A DNA stretch of 64,000 nucleotides, from NCBI RefSeq assembly GCF_013205025.1, contig NZ_JABMLE010000004.1, forward strand, positions 1 to 64,000. Reading direction: 5' to 3'. Of the stretch, positions 52,871 to 62,286 are shown one piece after another (position 1 is the first letter of the stretch; every line of letters begins with the position of its first letter). A program made the position numbers and the translations under genes. This DNA is from Rathayibacter sp. VKM Ac-2857. GTDB lineage: Bacteria > Actinomycetota > Actinomycetes > Actinomycetales > Microbacteriaceae. The notes beneath the pieces were generated by a model. The model did no database searches and had not been told where the DNA came from. It saw only the letters and a program-made list of their open reading frames with translations.

Positions 52871-53757
52871 CCGACACCACCGCCACCACCGCCCCGGGCA
52901 CCGCCGCCTCCGCCCTCACCGTCGCCGTCATCGGCGCCGGCGGCAAGATGGGCATGCGGGTCTCGAACAACCTGCAGAAGTCCGAGTACAACGCCCTCTA
53001 CAGCGAGGCCTCGCCCGCCGGCCAGGAGCGCACCCGCGAGGCGGGCCGCGAGATCACCGCGACGCCCGACGCCGTGAAGGACGCCGACGTCGTCATCCTC
53101 GCCGTGCCGGACGTCGTGCTCGGCGCGGTCTCGGAGGACGTGATCCCGCAGATGAAGAGCGGCGCGATCATCCTCACCCTCGACCCGGCCGCCGCCTACG
53201 CGGGGCTGCTCGCGAAGCGCGAGGACATCCACTACGCCGTGGCGCACCCGTGCCACCCGTCGGTGTTCCTCGAGCGCACCACCCCGGAGGAGTGGGCCGA
53301 CACGTTCGGCGGCATCGCCGCGCCGCAGGAGGTCGTCGCCGCCCTCGAGGACGCCGACGACGACGTGCGGGCGATCGCGGGGAAGGTCATCTCGACCATC
53401 TACGCGCCCGTCATCGCCGTGCACTGGGTGACCGTCAAGCAGCTCGCGGTGCTCGAGCCGACCCTGGTCGAGACCATCGCCTGCATGGTCGGCGAGTTCC
53501 TCAAGGAGGCGCTGGACGAGACCGTCAACGGCGTCGGCGTGCCCTACGAGGCGGCCCGCGCGATGCTCTACGGCCACACCTGGATCGCGCTGACCAACGG
53601 CCTGCGCGGCTCGAACCCCTTCTCGGAGGCGTGCCACATCGCCATGGGCTACGGCCGCGAGGCGCTGATCAAGGACGACTGGAAGAAGATCTTCGACGAC
53701 TCGGAGCTCGACTCCGTCATCGCCAAGATGCTGAAGATCGACGCCGTCAAGCGCTGA
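52867..53757 (+). CDS. apnO: D-apionate oxidoisomerase (ApnO-like)
   Basis: 296 residues. N-terminal Rossmann motif VAVIGAGGKMGMRVSNNL binds NAD(P), the DVVILAVPDVVLGAV and LDPAAAYAGLL strands and the THPCHPSVF-type motif (VAHPCHPSVF) follow, and a helical C-terminal domain (LVETIACMVGEFLKEALDE) completes the 6-phosphogluconate-dehydrogenase-like fold. These features agree with ApnO, which oxidises and rearranges D-apionate to 3-oxo-isoapionate. The gene ends the operon and begins with AAGGA five bases before the ATG. A large hairpin lies downstream. Confidence 0.83.
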   Translation: MTDTTATTAPGTAASALTVAVIGAGGKMGMRVSNNLQKSEYNALYSEASPAGQERTREAGREITATPDAVKDADVVILAVPDVVLGAVSEDVIPQMKSGAIILTLDPAAAYAGLLAKREDIHYAVAHPCHPSVFLERTTPEEWADTFGGIAAPQEVVAALEDADDDVRAIAGKVISTIYAPVIAVHWVTVKQLAVLEPTLVETIACMVGEFLKEALDETVNGVGVPYEAARAMLYGHTWIALTNGLRGSNPFSEACHIAMGYGREALIKDDWKKIFDDSELDSVIAKMLKIDAVKR

Positions 53758-53779
53758 GGCGCCGGGCGGGGGCACTGCC

Positions 53780-53948
53780 TGCTGATCGAGTAGCCCTCGC
53801 AGAGGGCTGCCGTCATGCTGATCGAGTAGCCCTCGCGAGGGGTGCCCTCATGCTGATCGAGTAGCCCTCGCAGAGGGCGTATCGAGATCCATCGTCGTCC
53901 GGTGGGCGGGTCTCGATACGCCGCTGTGCGGCTACTCGACCAGCATGG
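53780..53948. repeat. Cluster D of palindromic intergenic repeats
   Basis: Two truncated inverted copies (53780-53807 and 53814-53841), one full inverted copy (53849-53890) and one direct copy (53908-53948) lie between the converging apnO and MDR genes. The truncated copies share the tip CCCTCGCAGAGGG or CCCTCGCGAGGGG, so they arose by local duplication. Confidence 0.88.
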
Positions 53949-53955
53949 GCCGGGC

Positions 53956-54021
53956 GAGGCGTCCCCGTACGGTCGAGACAGCCCGCAGTAGCGGGACGTC
54001 TCGACGGTCCGGGGACGCCTC
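53956..54021. terminator. Bidirectional terminator-like palindrome between convergent genes
   Basis: A 66-base imperfect palindrome: outer arms GAGGCGTCCCCG (53956-53967) and CGGGGACGCCTC (54010-54021), middle arms GTCGAGAC/GTCTCGAC and inner arms CCCGC/GCGGG around AGTA. It lies between the 3' ends of apnO and the MDR gene, where it could stop transcription from both sides. There is no T-run. Confidence 0.6.
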
Positions 54022-54030
54022 GGCGTCGCA

Positions 54031-55041
54031 CTAGAGGCGGACGATCATCTTGCCGGTGTTGCCGCCGCTCATCATGGAGAGGAAGGCCTCGACCGCGTGG
54101 TCGATGCCGTCGACGACGGTCTCGTCGTAGGCGATGCTCCCCTCCTGGAACCAGCCGCCCATCAGGCGGTTGAACTCCGGGGCGTGGTCGAGGTACGCCG
54201 ACAGGGTGAAGCCGCGCAGGGTCAGCCCGCGGGTGATGATGTTGGCCATGTTGTCGGGCCCGGCCGGCTTCTCGGTGCTGTTGTAGCCGGCGATCGCGCC
54301 GCAGAGCGCCGCGCGTCCGCCGTCGTTGAAGGCGTCGAGCGCCGCCTCGAGGTGATCGCCGCCGACGTTGTCGAAGTAGACGTCGATGCCCTCGGGTGCC
54401 GCTGCGGCGAGCTGCTCGCGGACGGGGCCGGCGTGGTAGTCGAACGCGGCGTCGTAGCCGTACTTCTCCGTCAGCAGCGCGACCTTCTCGGCCGAGCCGG
54501 CGGAGCCGATGACGCGCTTCGCTCCGAGCAGGCGGGCGATCTGGCCGGCGGCCGAGCCGACGGCTCCCGCGGCGCCGGAGACGAAGACGGTGTCGCCCTC
54601 CTTCAGCCCCGCGATGGTGGTGAGGCCGACGAAGGCGGTGAGGCCGGTCATGCCGAGGACGCCGAGCCGCAGCGAGAGCGGGGCGCCGGGGATCTCGGGG
54701 ACGACGCGGAACGCCGAGCTCTGGGCCTGGACGATGTCGCGCCAGCCGAGCTGATGCAGCACGACGGCGCCGACCGGGAAGTCCGGGTCGCTCGACACGG
54801 TGACGCGGCCGATCGCGCCGCCGGTCATCGTCTCGCCGAGCGCGTAGGGCGGGGTGTAGCTCTTGACGTCGTTCATCCGCCCGCGCATGTAGGGGTCGAC
54901 GGAGAGGAAGGCGTTCTCGACGCGGATCTCGCCGGCGGCGGGCTCGTCGTACTCGACCTGCGCGGTCCGGAAGTCCTCGGCGACGGGCCAGCCGACGGGG
55001 CGGCGGACGAGCTGGATCTGGGTGCTGGTGACGGTGGTCAT
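54031..55041 (-). CDS. NADP-dependent MDR oxidoreductase (CurA/leukotriene B4 dehydrogenase type)
   Basis: 336 residues of the zinc-independent medium-chain dehydrogenase/reductase family. N-terminal VDPYMRGRMNDVKSYTPPYALGETMTGGAIGRV and the cofactor motif SGAAGAVGSAAGQIARLLGAKRVIGSAGSAEK followed by DVYFDNVGGDHLEAAL are typical of YncB/CurA-like alkenal or enone reductases. No zinc-ligand Cys cluster. It probably reduces alpha,beta-unsaturated ketones or aldehydes. Upstream lies a DUF1304 gene on the same strand, and these two plus the divergent TetR gene may form a unit. Confidence 0.9.
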   Translation of the reverse strand: MTTVTSTQIQLVRRPVGWPVAEDFRTAQVEYDEPAAGEIRVENAFLSVDPYMRGRMNDVKSYTPPYALGETMTGGAIGRVTVSSDPDFPVGAVVLHQLGWRDIVQAQSSAFRVVPEIPGAPLSLRLGVLGMTGLTAFVGLTTIAGLKEGDTVFVSGAAGAVGSAAGQIARLLGAKRVIGSAGSAEKVALLTEKYGYDAAFDYHAGPVREQLAAAAPEGIDVYFDNVGGDHLEAALDAFNDGGRAALCGAIAGYNSTEKPAGPDNMANIITRGLTLRGFTLSAYLDHAPEFNRLMGGWFQEGSIAYDETVVDGIDHAVEAFLSMMSGGNTGKMIVRL

Positions 55042-55072
55042 GGAGCCTCTCGAGGGGTCGTGGGGATGGAGA

Positions 55073-55462
55073 TCAGGAGGCCGCGAGGCCGATGCCGAGC
55101 ACGAGGACCGCGAGCAGTCCGGGCGCCATCTGAGTGAGGGCCGCGCGCCGCTTGCCGGGGGAGGAGAGCAGCAGCACGAGGGCTGCGGCCACCATCGATC
55201 CGGTGCCGGTGAAGACGAGTGCGGCGCCGACGGCGGTCGCTCCCGAGGCGAGCACGATCACGCCGACGATCGTGACGATCGCGAGGAACAGGTTGTAGAA
55301 GCCCTGGTTGAACGCGAGCTCCTTCGTCGATTCGGCCTCGCCGGCCGTGGTGCCGAAGGTGGAGCGGGCGCGCGGGGTCGTCCAGAGCAGCGACTCCAGC
55401 ACGAAGATGTAGACGTGCAGCAGCGCCGCGAGGACGGCGAGAACGAGTCCGATGACGATCAC
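55073..55462 (-). CDS. DUF1304 small membrane protein
   Basis: 129 residues with four membrane helices (VIVIGLVLAVLAALLHVYIFVLESLLW, NQGFYNLFLAIVTIVGVIVLA, and two more). The conserved ESLLW and ELAFNQGFYNLFLA motifs identify DUF1304. GTG 55462 is chosen because AGGAGG lies seven bases upstream. Such genes are often next to TetR regulators. Function unknown. Confidence 0.88.
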   Translation of the reverse strand: MIVIGLVLAVLAALLHVYIFVLESLLWTTPRARSTFGTTAGEAESTKELAFNQGFYNLFLAIVTIVGVIVLASGATAVGAALVFTGTGSMVAAALVLLLSSPGKRRAALTQMAPGLLAVLVLGIGLAAS

Positions 55463-55492
55463 GGCGAGGCCTCCTGATTGTGTATCGCTCGG

Positions 55493-55521
55493 TTCACTAC
55501 CGAACGGCCTCACTCTATACT
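55493..55521 (+). promoter_or_regulatory. Promoter of the TetR gene in the divergent region
   Basis: TTCACT (55493-55498) and TATACT (55516-55521) are spaced by 17 bases, the best sigma-A type promoter in the window. The flanking sequence carries repeated ACCGGTTC and CCGAACGG blocks up to 55553, which are candidate TetR operators for both divergent genes. Confidence 0.55.
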
Positions 55522-55578
55522 GGAACGACCGGTTCACAACAGACCACCGGTTCCGGGTCGTCAGCAGAGGGAGTCGCC

Positions 55579-56160
55579 GTGGGACGCACGCAGAGCTTCG
55601 ACACCGACCAGGTGGTCCGGTCGGCGCGCGCCGTCTTCTGGGACCGCGGCTTCGAGGAGGCGTCGCTGCCCGAGCTCGAGGCGGCGACCGGACTCGGCCG
55701 CTCCAGCCTGTACCACGCGTTCGGCAGCAAGCGCGGGCTCTTCGACGCGGCGGTGCAGAGCTACCTCGACGAGATCGTGCGGCCTCGGCTGGAGCCGCTC
55801 ACCCGGGTCGACGTGGAGCCGGCTGCCCTCGAGGACTACTTCTCGGGGTTGCGGGACGCGCTCGCCGATCCGCGGACCGTGTCGGCGCAGAGCGGGTGCC
55901 TCCTCCTCAACGCGGCGGGTGCGCCGATCGCGCGCGACGACGCGGTGCGCGAGGTGATCGCGGAGTACCGGGCGGAGCTGCAGCGGGCGATGCTCGCGGG
56001 GGCGGCGGCGCGGTGGCCGGGGGAGTCCGCCGAGTGGCGGGGGCGGCAGGCGGGGGTGCTGGTGTCGCTGCTGGTGACGGCGCTGGTGCTGGCGCGGGTC
56101 GATCCGGGGCAGTCTGTGGCGACGGCGGAAGCGGCGCTCGGGCTGGTGCGGGGGGACTGA
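55579..56160 (+). CDS. TetR-family transcriptional regulator
   Basis: 193 residues. HTH at about 10-50 (DQVVRSARAVFWDRGFEEASLPELEAATGLGRSSLYHAFGSKRGLF) is of the TetR type with C-terminal TetR_C-like domain containing GCLLLNAAGAPIARDD. The GTG start at 55579 has AGAGGGAG upstream; earlier ATG codons in frame lie upstream of, or inside, the predicted promoter. Divergent from DUF1304 and MDR genes, which it probably represses. Confidence 0.88.
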   Translation: MGRTQSFDTDQVVRSARAVFWDRGFEEASLPELEAATGLGRSSLYHAFGSKRGLFDAAVQSYLDEIVRPRLEPLTRVDVEPAALEDYFSGLRDALADPRTVSAQSGCLLLNAAGAPIARDDAVREVIAEYRAELQRAMLAGAAARWPGESAEWRGRQAGVLVSLLVTALVLARVDPGQSVATAEAALGLVRGD

Positions 56161-56223
56161 CGAGGCCGGGTGCTGACTGCTGGCGTGCTCGTCGCTTCGC
56201 GACATCGTTCTGGCGGTGCGAAC

Positions 56224-56322
56224 GGGGTGGACGCGGCGCCTCGTCGCGGCTCCTTCCCGCGCGCCTGCGGCGCGCCCGCCAGACCCGAGCCAGGAGCCGC
56301 GACGAGGCACCGCGACCACCCC
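56224..56322. repeat. Long inverted repeat (31-bp arms)
   Basis: Arms 56224-56254 and 56292-56322 pair over 31 bases with two mismatches around a 37-base GC-only loop that itself can fold (CGCGCC/GGCGCG). The inner 17 bp are perfect. It lies 64 bases after the TetR stop in a gene-free stretch (56161-56530). It may act as terminator for TetR or be a small mobile-element relic; no target-site duplication is obvious. Confidence 0.7.
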
Positions 56323-56387
56323 TCCGTTCGGAGGAGGTGGCGGCACGGCGGGCTCGGGGAGAGCGGATGTCAGGGCGCGGGCGGAAG

Positions 56388-56465
56388 TTCGGCTCGTGGG
56401 GCCGCGTTCGGCTCGCGGGGACGGGCCGATTCGACGTGCCGAGGGGTGTTCTGCGTGCCGGAGGT
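56388..56465. repeat. Fourth copy of the 78-bp intergenic repeat
   Basis: Starts TTCGGCTCGTGGG and ends CTGCGTGCCGGAGGT, exactly 78 bases like the three units at 14.7-15.0 kb. It lies 3' of argG in the same kind of position, just beyond a gene end. Confidence 0.7.
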
Positions 56466-56489
56466 GGGCACGGACCGTGGTACCGAGAA

Positions 56490-56517
56490 GGGCCGGCGGG
56501 GGAGTTCCCGCCGGCCC
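56490..56517 (-). terminator. argG terminator
   Basis: Perfect 11-bp stem GGGCCGGCGGG (56490-56500) and CCCGCCGGCCC (56507-56517) with a six-base loop lies 14 bases after the argG stop; in the argG direction it is followed by TTCTCGG. Confidence 0.7.
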
Positions 56518-56530
56518 TCGGGAGGGTGCG

Positions 56531-58379
<1,849 letters not shown>

Positions 58380-59270
58380 ATGCTCCGACAGTCCAGCCGC
58401 CGAGTACGCATGACATCCATCGGCATCGCCGCCATGACCTTCGCCACCGCACTGACGGTCGGTGCCGCCGTGCCGGCACGAGCCGACGTCGCGTACGGGA
58501 CGCTGCAGGGAACGGTGAGCGGCGCCGGAGCCGGTCCGGTCGCAGGCGCGAACGTGATCCCCATCAGCGAAGAGGGGTACCAGGTCGGGGACGGTGCAAC
58601 GAGCGACGCGCAGGGTGACTACTCCGTGCGCGTCGAGACCGGCACCTACCGGCTGGCGATCCAACCGCCGGCGGGGAGCGAGTGGGGCTCACAGATGTGG
58701 GACGGGGTCCTCACCACCGCGGAAGCGACCGAGGTCGACATCACTGCCGACTCCGTCGCCACGGCGGACGTGACTCTCACCCCCGGCTCGACCGTCTCCG
58801 GCCGGGTCACGTGCGACGGCGTCCCGACCGGGGGGATCACCGTCGGCGCGGTGAACCGCATCAACCTCTTGCTGGGGCGTTCAGCGGTGACGGAACCGGA
58901 CGGCACCTACGCGATCACCGGAGTCATCCCGGGGAACGTCGAGATCTCGTTCCAGCCCTTCCCCCTCGACTGCATCCCCGAGTTCTGGAAGGACGTCCCC
59001 CTCGGAGGAACTCCCACGCCTCTCCTCGTGACCGCGGGCCAGGACCGCACAGGCATCGACGGAGAGCTCTCGAGCACTGCAGCACCCCAGCCCGCCATCC
59101 CGGCGAAGGTCGCCGCGGTCCTCGAGCGCCTGGGCATCGACGCGACCGACCCGCGCATCGCCGCCGCCTGCACGACCACGACCGACTCCGCCCTGCAGCG
59201 CAGGATCGAGCGCCTCGGCGCGAACGTGTCGCTGTCCACCGTTCGCCAGGTGCGCGCTGCGCTCTGCTGA
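58380..59270 (+). CDS. Secreted protein with carboxypeptidase-regulatory/CNA-B-like beta domains
   Basis: 296 residues. Sec signal peptide with cleavage after AVPARA (about residue 35). Two beta-sandwich modules of the transthyretin-like/CarboxypepD_reg type follow: LQGTVSGAGAGPVAGANVIPISEEGYQVGDGATSDAQGDYSVRVETGTYRLAI and STVSGRVTCDGVPTGGITVGAVN ... VTEPDGTYAITGVIPGNVEISFQP. The last about 60 residues are helical with a terminal Cys. No LPXTG or transmembrane anchor. Probably a cell-surface or secreted adhesive or carbohydrate-binding module. The AGAGGGG site precedes ATG 58380. Confidence 0.8.
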   Translation: MLRQSSRRVRMTSIGIAAMTFATALTVGAAVPARADVAYGTLQGTVSGAGAGPVAGANVIPISEEGYQVGDGATSDAQGDYSVRVETGTYRLAIQPPAGSEWGSQMWDGVLTTAEATEVDITADSVATADVTLTPGSTVSGRVTCDGVPTGGITVGAVNRINLLLGRSAVTEPDGTYAITGVIPGNVEISFQPFPLDCIPEFWKDVPLGGTPTPLLVTAGQDRTGIDGELSSTAAPQPAIPAKVAAVLERLGIDATDPRIAAACTTTTDSALQRRIERLGANVSLSTVRQVRAALC

Positions 59271-59454
59271 CACTTCTCCTCGCTCCGAGCACGATCACAC
59301 AGTGCACGCGCAGCACCGCGATCGTCCGGCCACGAAGACCGGTAGCGTCCGCGACGCATCCGCTCGCGGGCCCGCGCGGAAACGCTCCGGTCGTCGCGTA
59401 GGAATCGGCTGAGCAGCGCGGACGCGCGGGGCGCGTCGAGCCCCGCCGTCCCCA

Positions 59455-59881
59455 GCAGGGAGGGTCTGCAGGCCCGTCCATCGGCGCTGGTGGATCTCGA
59501 TACGCCCGCGGCGCGGGCTACTCGATCAGCATGCAGGTCCCCGTGCGGGCCGGGGGTCTGCATGCTCGTCCGTCGGCGCTGGTGGATCTACTCGGAAGAG
59601 ACGCCCGCAGACATGCTGGTCGAGTAGCCACGCAGGGGCGTATCGAGACCCACCACCGCAGGAACGTCGGCCTCAGCAGGGCGGGTCTGCAGGCTCGCCC
59701 TTGGGCGCTGGTGGATCTACTCGGAAGAGACGCCGTAGACATGCTGGTCGAGTAGCCACGCAGGGGCGTATCGAGACCCACCACCGCAGGGACGTCGGCC
59801 TCGTCAGGGCGGGTCTGCAGGCTCGTCGTCGGGCGCTGGAGGATCTCGATGCGCCCGCTGTGCGGGCTACTCGATCAGCAG
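59455..59881. repeat. Cluster E: palindromic repeats within a 128-bp tandem duplication
   Basis: Direct copies at 59492-59532 and 59841-59881 and inverted copies at 59612-59650 and 59740-59778. The two inverted copies sit in near-identical 129- and 128-bp tandem units (beginning GGTCTGCA at 59555 and 59684, continuing at 59812). GGATCTACTCGGAAGAGACG in each unit is an eroded second palindrome. The last copy overlaps the 3' end of the next gene. Nothing else is seen between 59271 and 59866. Confidence 0.88.
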
Positions 59882-60526
59882 GGGCCGCGGGGCCCCGCCG
59901 CGCAGGCCGACCGCGGGCAGCAGCACGTTGTCGACCAGGGAGATCAGGTAGTCGCGGTCGACCGGCTCGCGCATCAGGAGCACGCGGTAGGAGACCATCG
60001 AGGGGGTCAGGACGGCGAGCATGTCGACGTCGACGTCGGCCGGGATCTCGCCGCGGTCGATGGCGCGGCGCAGGAGCGTCCGGTTGGCGCGGGCGCGCGG
60101 CTCGACGATCGCCTGGCGGACGGCGTCGGCGAGCTCCGGGGCCTTCGAGATCATCGCGACGACGCCGGACATGATCCGGAGCTTCCGCTCGGCGTCCTCG
60201 ATCGCGCGCGGGCGGATCAGGGCGACCAGGTCCCCGCGCAGGGTGCCGGTGTCGGGGAGCGCGTCCTGGTCGAGGTCCGCGCCCTTGAGGCAGGCGACGG
60301 CCTCGAGCACCAGCTCGGCCTTCGACTCCCAGCGGCGGTAGAGGGTGGCCTTGCCTGCCTTCGCGCGGGCGGCGACCATGTCGATCGTCATGCCGTCGTA
60401 GCCGGTCTCGGCGAGCACGTCGAGGGCGGCGGTGAGGATCTCGCCGTCGCGGTTCGGGTCGCGGCGGCGGCCGGGGCGCGCGGGAGCATCGCAGGCCGTG
60501 GCGGCGGGGGGAGTGGGCGGCGTCAT
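59867..60526 (-). CDS. TetR-family repressor of the DHA2 efflux gene
   Basis: 219 residues. HTH (ILTAALDVLAETGYDGMTIDMVAARAKAGKATLYRRWESKAELVLEAV, about 29-76) and a TetR_C_11-like ligand domain. Divergent from a DHA2 drug-efflux gene with an operator-like region between, so likely its repressor. The stop codon TAG and the last residues (LLIE) are supplied by the palindromic repeat element that overlaps the 3' end. TAGCAT on the minus strand (60581-60586) is a possible -10. Confidence 0.9.
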   Translation of the reverse strand: MTPPTPPAATACDAPARPGRRRDPNRDGEILTAALDVLAETGYDGMTIDMVAARAKAGKATLYRRWESKAELVLEAVACLKGADLDQDALPDTGTLRGDLVALIRPRAIEDAERKLRIMSGVVAMISKAPELADAVRQAIVEPRARANRTLLRRAIDRGEIPADVDVDMLAVLTPSMVSYRVLLMREPVDRDYLISLVDNVLLPAVGLRGGAPRPLLIE

Positions 60527-60601
60527 CGCGGCTTCTCCAATCGGTTCGGGAGGGCCGCGCGAACGGCCCGTGTGAACACCATGCTAATTGAAGAACTCCG
60601 C

Positions 60602-60630
60602 AGTTCCGAAACTAGCGAGTCTCGTATATG
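60602..60630. promoter_or_regulatory. Promoter and candidate TetR operator of the DHA2 efflux gene
   Basis: AGTTCCGAAACT (60602-60613) and the overlapping ACTAGCGAGT (60611-60620) form short inverted repeats just upstream of TATATG (60625-60630), a -10 ten bases before ATG 60640. The arrangement suits repression by the divergent TetR protein. Confidence 0.45.
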
Positions 60631-60639
60631 GTCTCCTCC

Positions 60640-62148
60640 ATGTCGCAGACCACATCACTGCCGGACTCCGCCGCCCCCGCGGTTCCGGCCCCGTCCTCCC
60701 GCCGCTGGTGGACGCTCGTCGCCGTCGGGCTCGCCCAGCTCATGGTCGTGCTCGACTCCACCGTCGTGAACATCGCGCTCCCCGCCGCCCAGGCCGACCT
60801 CGGCTTCTCGGACGGCGACCGCCAGTGGGTCGTCACCGCCTACTCGCTCGCCTTCGGCAGCCTCCTCCTCCTCGGAGGCCGCCTCTCCGACCTGATCGGC
60901 CGCAAGCGCACCTTCATCATCGGCCTGATCGGCTTCGCGATCGCCTCCGCCCTCGGTGGAGCCGCCCCGAACTTCGAGCTGCTCATCGCGGCCCGCGCCC
61001 TGCAGGGCGTCTTCGGCGCCCTCCTCGCGCCGACCGCCCTCGCCGTGCTCACCACCACCTTCACCGTCCCGAAGGAGCGGGCCCGCGCGTTCGGCGTCTT
61101 CGGCGCGATCGCCGGTGCCGGCGGCGCGGTTGGCCTCCTCCTCGGCGGCGTGCTGACCGAGAGCTTCGACTGGCGCTGGAACCTCTACATCAACGTCGTG
61201 ATCGCGGTCGTCGCGGTCATCGGCGCCATCGTCTTCGTGCCGACCATCGACCGGGTCGGCCCGCGCCCGAGGCTCGACGTCCCCGGGACGATCCTCGTCT
61301 CGGCCGCCCTCTTCGGTCTGGTCTTCGGCTTCGCCAACGCGGAGACCGACGGCTGGGACTCGCCGATGACCTGGGTGCCGCTCGCCGCGGCCGTCGTGCT
61401 CCTCGTCGGCTTCGTCCTCCGCCAGCGCAGCACCGAGCACCCGCTGCTGCCGCTGCAGATCGTGCTCGACCGCGACCGCGGCGCCGCGTACCTCTCGGTG
61501 CTGATCGCCGGCGCGGGGATGTTCGGGATCTTCCTCTTCGTCACCTACTACCTGCAGGTCTCGCTCGGCTACTCGCCCATCCAGACCGGGCTGTCGTTCC
61601 TGCCGATGATCGGGATGCTGGTGCTCGCCGCGCAGCTCTCGACCAACCTGCTCCTGCCGCGCTTCGGCCCGAAGATCATGGTGACCTTCGGCATGCTGCT
61701 CGGCGTGGTCGGCATGCTGCTGCTCACCCGCCTCGACCTCGACAGCGGCTACGCGGCCGACGTGCTGCCGGCGCTGATGGTGCTCGGCTTCGCGATGGGC
61801 TCGATCATGCCCGGCTCGATGCAGACCGCCACCCGCGGAGTCGACATGCGCTTCGCCGGCGTCGCCTCGGCGATGGTCAACACCAGCCAGCAGGTCGGCG
61901 GCTCGATCGGCACCGCGCTGCTGAACACGCTCGCGGCGACGGCGGTCACCGACTACCTCCTCAGCCACACCCCGACGACGGCGGCGACCGCGGCGGAGGC
62001 CGCGGTGCAGAGCTACGCGGTCGCCTACGGCTGGGGCGCGGGCTTCTTCGCCCTCGGCGCGGTGCTCTCGGTGCTGCTGTTCCGCCGCCGCTCGGCGGGC
62101 CTCGCGGTCTCGACCGGAGCCTCCGCGGAGCCGGTGCTCGCGCACTGA
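60640..62148 (+). CDS. MFS drug efflux transporter, DHA2 (14-TMS) family
   Basis: 502 residues with fourteen membrane helices. Motif LMVVLDSTVVNIALPAAQADLGFSDGDRQWVVTAYSLAFGSLLLLGGRLSDLIGRKR is characteristic of EmrB/QacA proton-drug antiporters, and the antiporter motif C region (GAIAGAGGAVGLLLGGVLTE) is present. I prefer ATG 60640 because a -10 (TATATG) ends at 60630 and ATG 60628 overlaps it. Regulated by the divergent TetR. Substrates cannot be told. Confidence 0.9.
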   Translation: MSQTTSLPDSAAPAVPAPSSRRWWTLVAVGLAQLMVVLDSTVVNIALPAAQADLGFSDGDRQWVVTAYSLAFGSLLLLGGRLSDLIGRKRTFIIGLIGFAIASALGGAAPNFELLIAARALQGVFGALLAPTALAVLTTTFTVPKERARAFGVFGAIAGAGGAVGLLLGGVLTESFDWRWNLYINVVIAVVAVIGAIVFVPTIDRVGPRPRLDVPGTILVSAALFGLVFGFANAETDGWDSPMTWVPLAAAVVLLVGFVLRQRSTEHPLLPLQIVLDRDRGAAYLSVLIAGAGMFGIFLFVTYYLQVSLGYSPIQTGLSFLPMIGMLVLAAQLSTNLLLPRFGPKIMVTFGMLLGVVGMLLLTRLDLDSGYAADVLPALMVLGFAMGSIMPGSMQTATRGVDMRFAGVASAMVNTSQQVGGSIGTALLNTLAATAVTDYLLSHTPTTAATAAEAAVQSYAVAYGWGAGFFALGAVLSVLLFRRRSAGLAVSTGASAEPVLAH

Positions 62149-62175
62149 CCTCACGACAGCATCGACCCGCGCGTC

Positions 62176-62211
62176 CGGCCGGGACTCCCGCATCAGCGGG
62201 GGCCCCGGCCG
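62176..62211 (+). terminator. Terminator after the DHA2 gene
   Basis: CGGCCGGG (62176-62183) pairs with CCCGGCCG (62204-62211), and an inner CCCGC/GCGGG stem caps an ATCA loop. GTTCGCCGTT follows. Confidence 0.6.
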
Positions 62212-62274
62212 TTCGCCGTTCCCCGGACGTGTCGGCGTGTTGCGCCGCGGGTCGCCCCGGGTCGGGTGGCTGCG

Positions 62275-62280
62275 TAGCGT
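62275..62280 (+). promoter_or_regulatory. Predicted -10 for the leaderless LysR gene
   Basis: TAGCGT lies six bases before ATG 62287, with only CGGGGG between, fitting the leaderless pattern. Confidence 0.5.
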
Positions 62281-62286
62281 CGGGGG

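Noticed and set aside
55480-55578. Longer N-terminus for the TetR protein starting at ATG 55480
   Set aside because: It would include the predicted promoter (-35 55493, -10 55516) in the coding region. GTG 55579 gives a standard TetR N-terminus.
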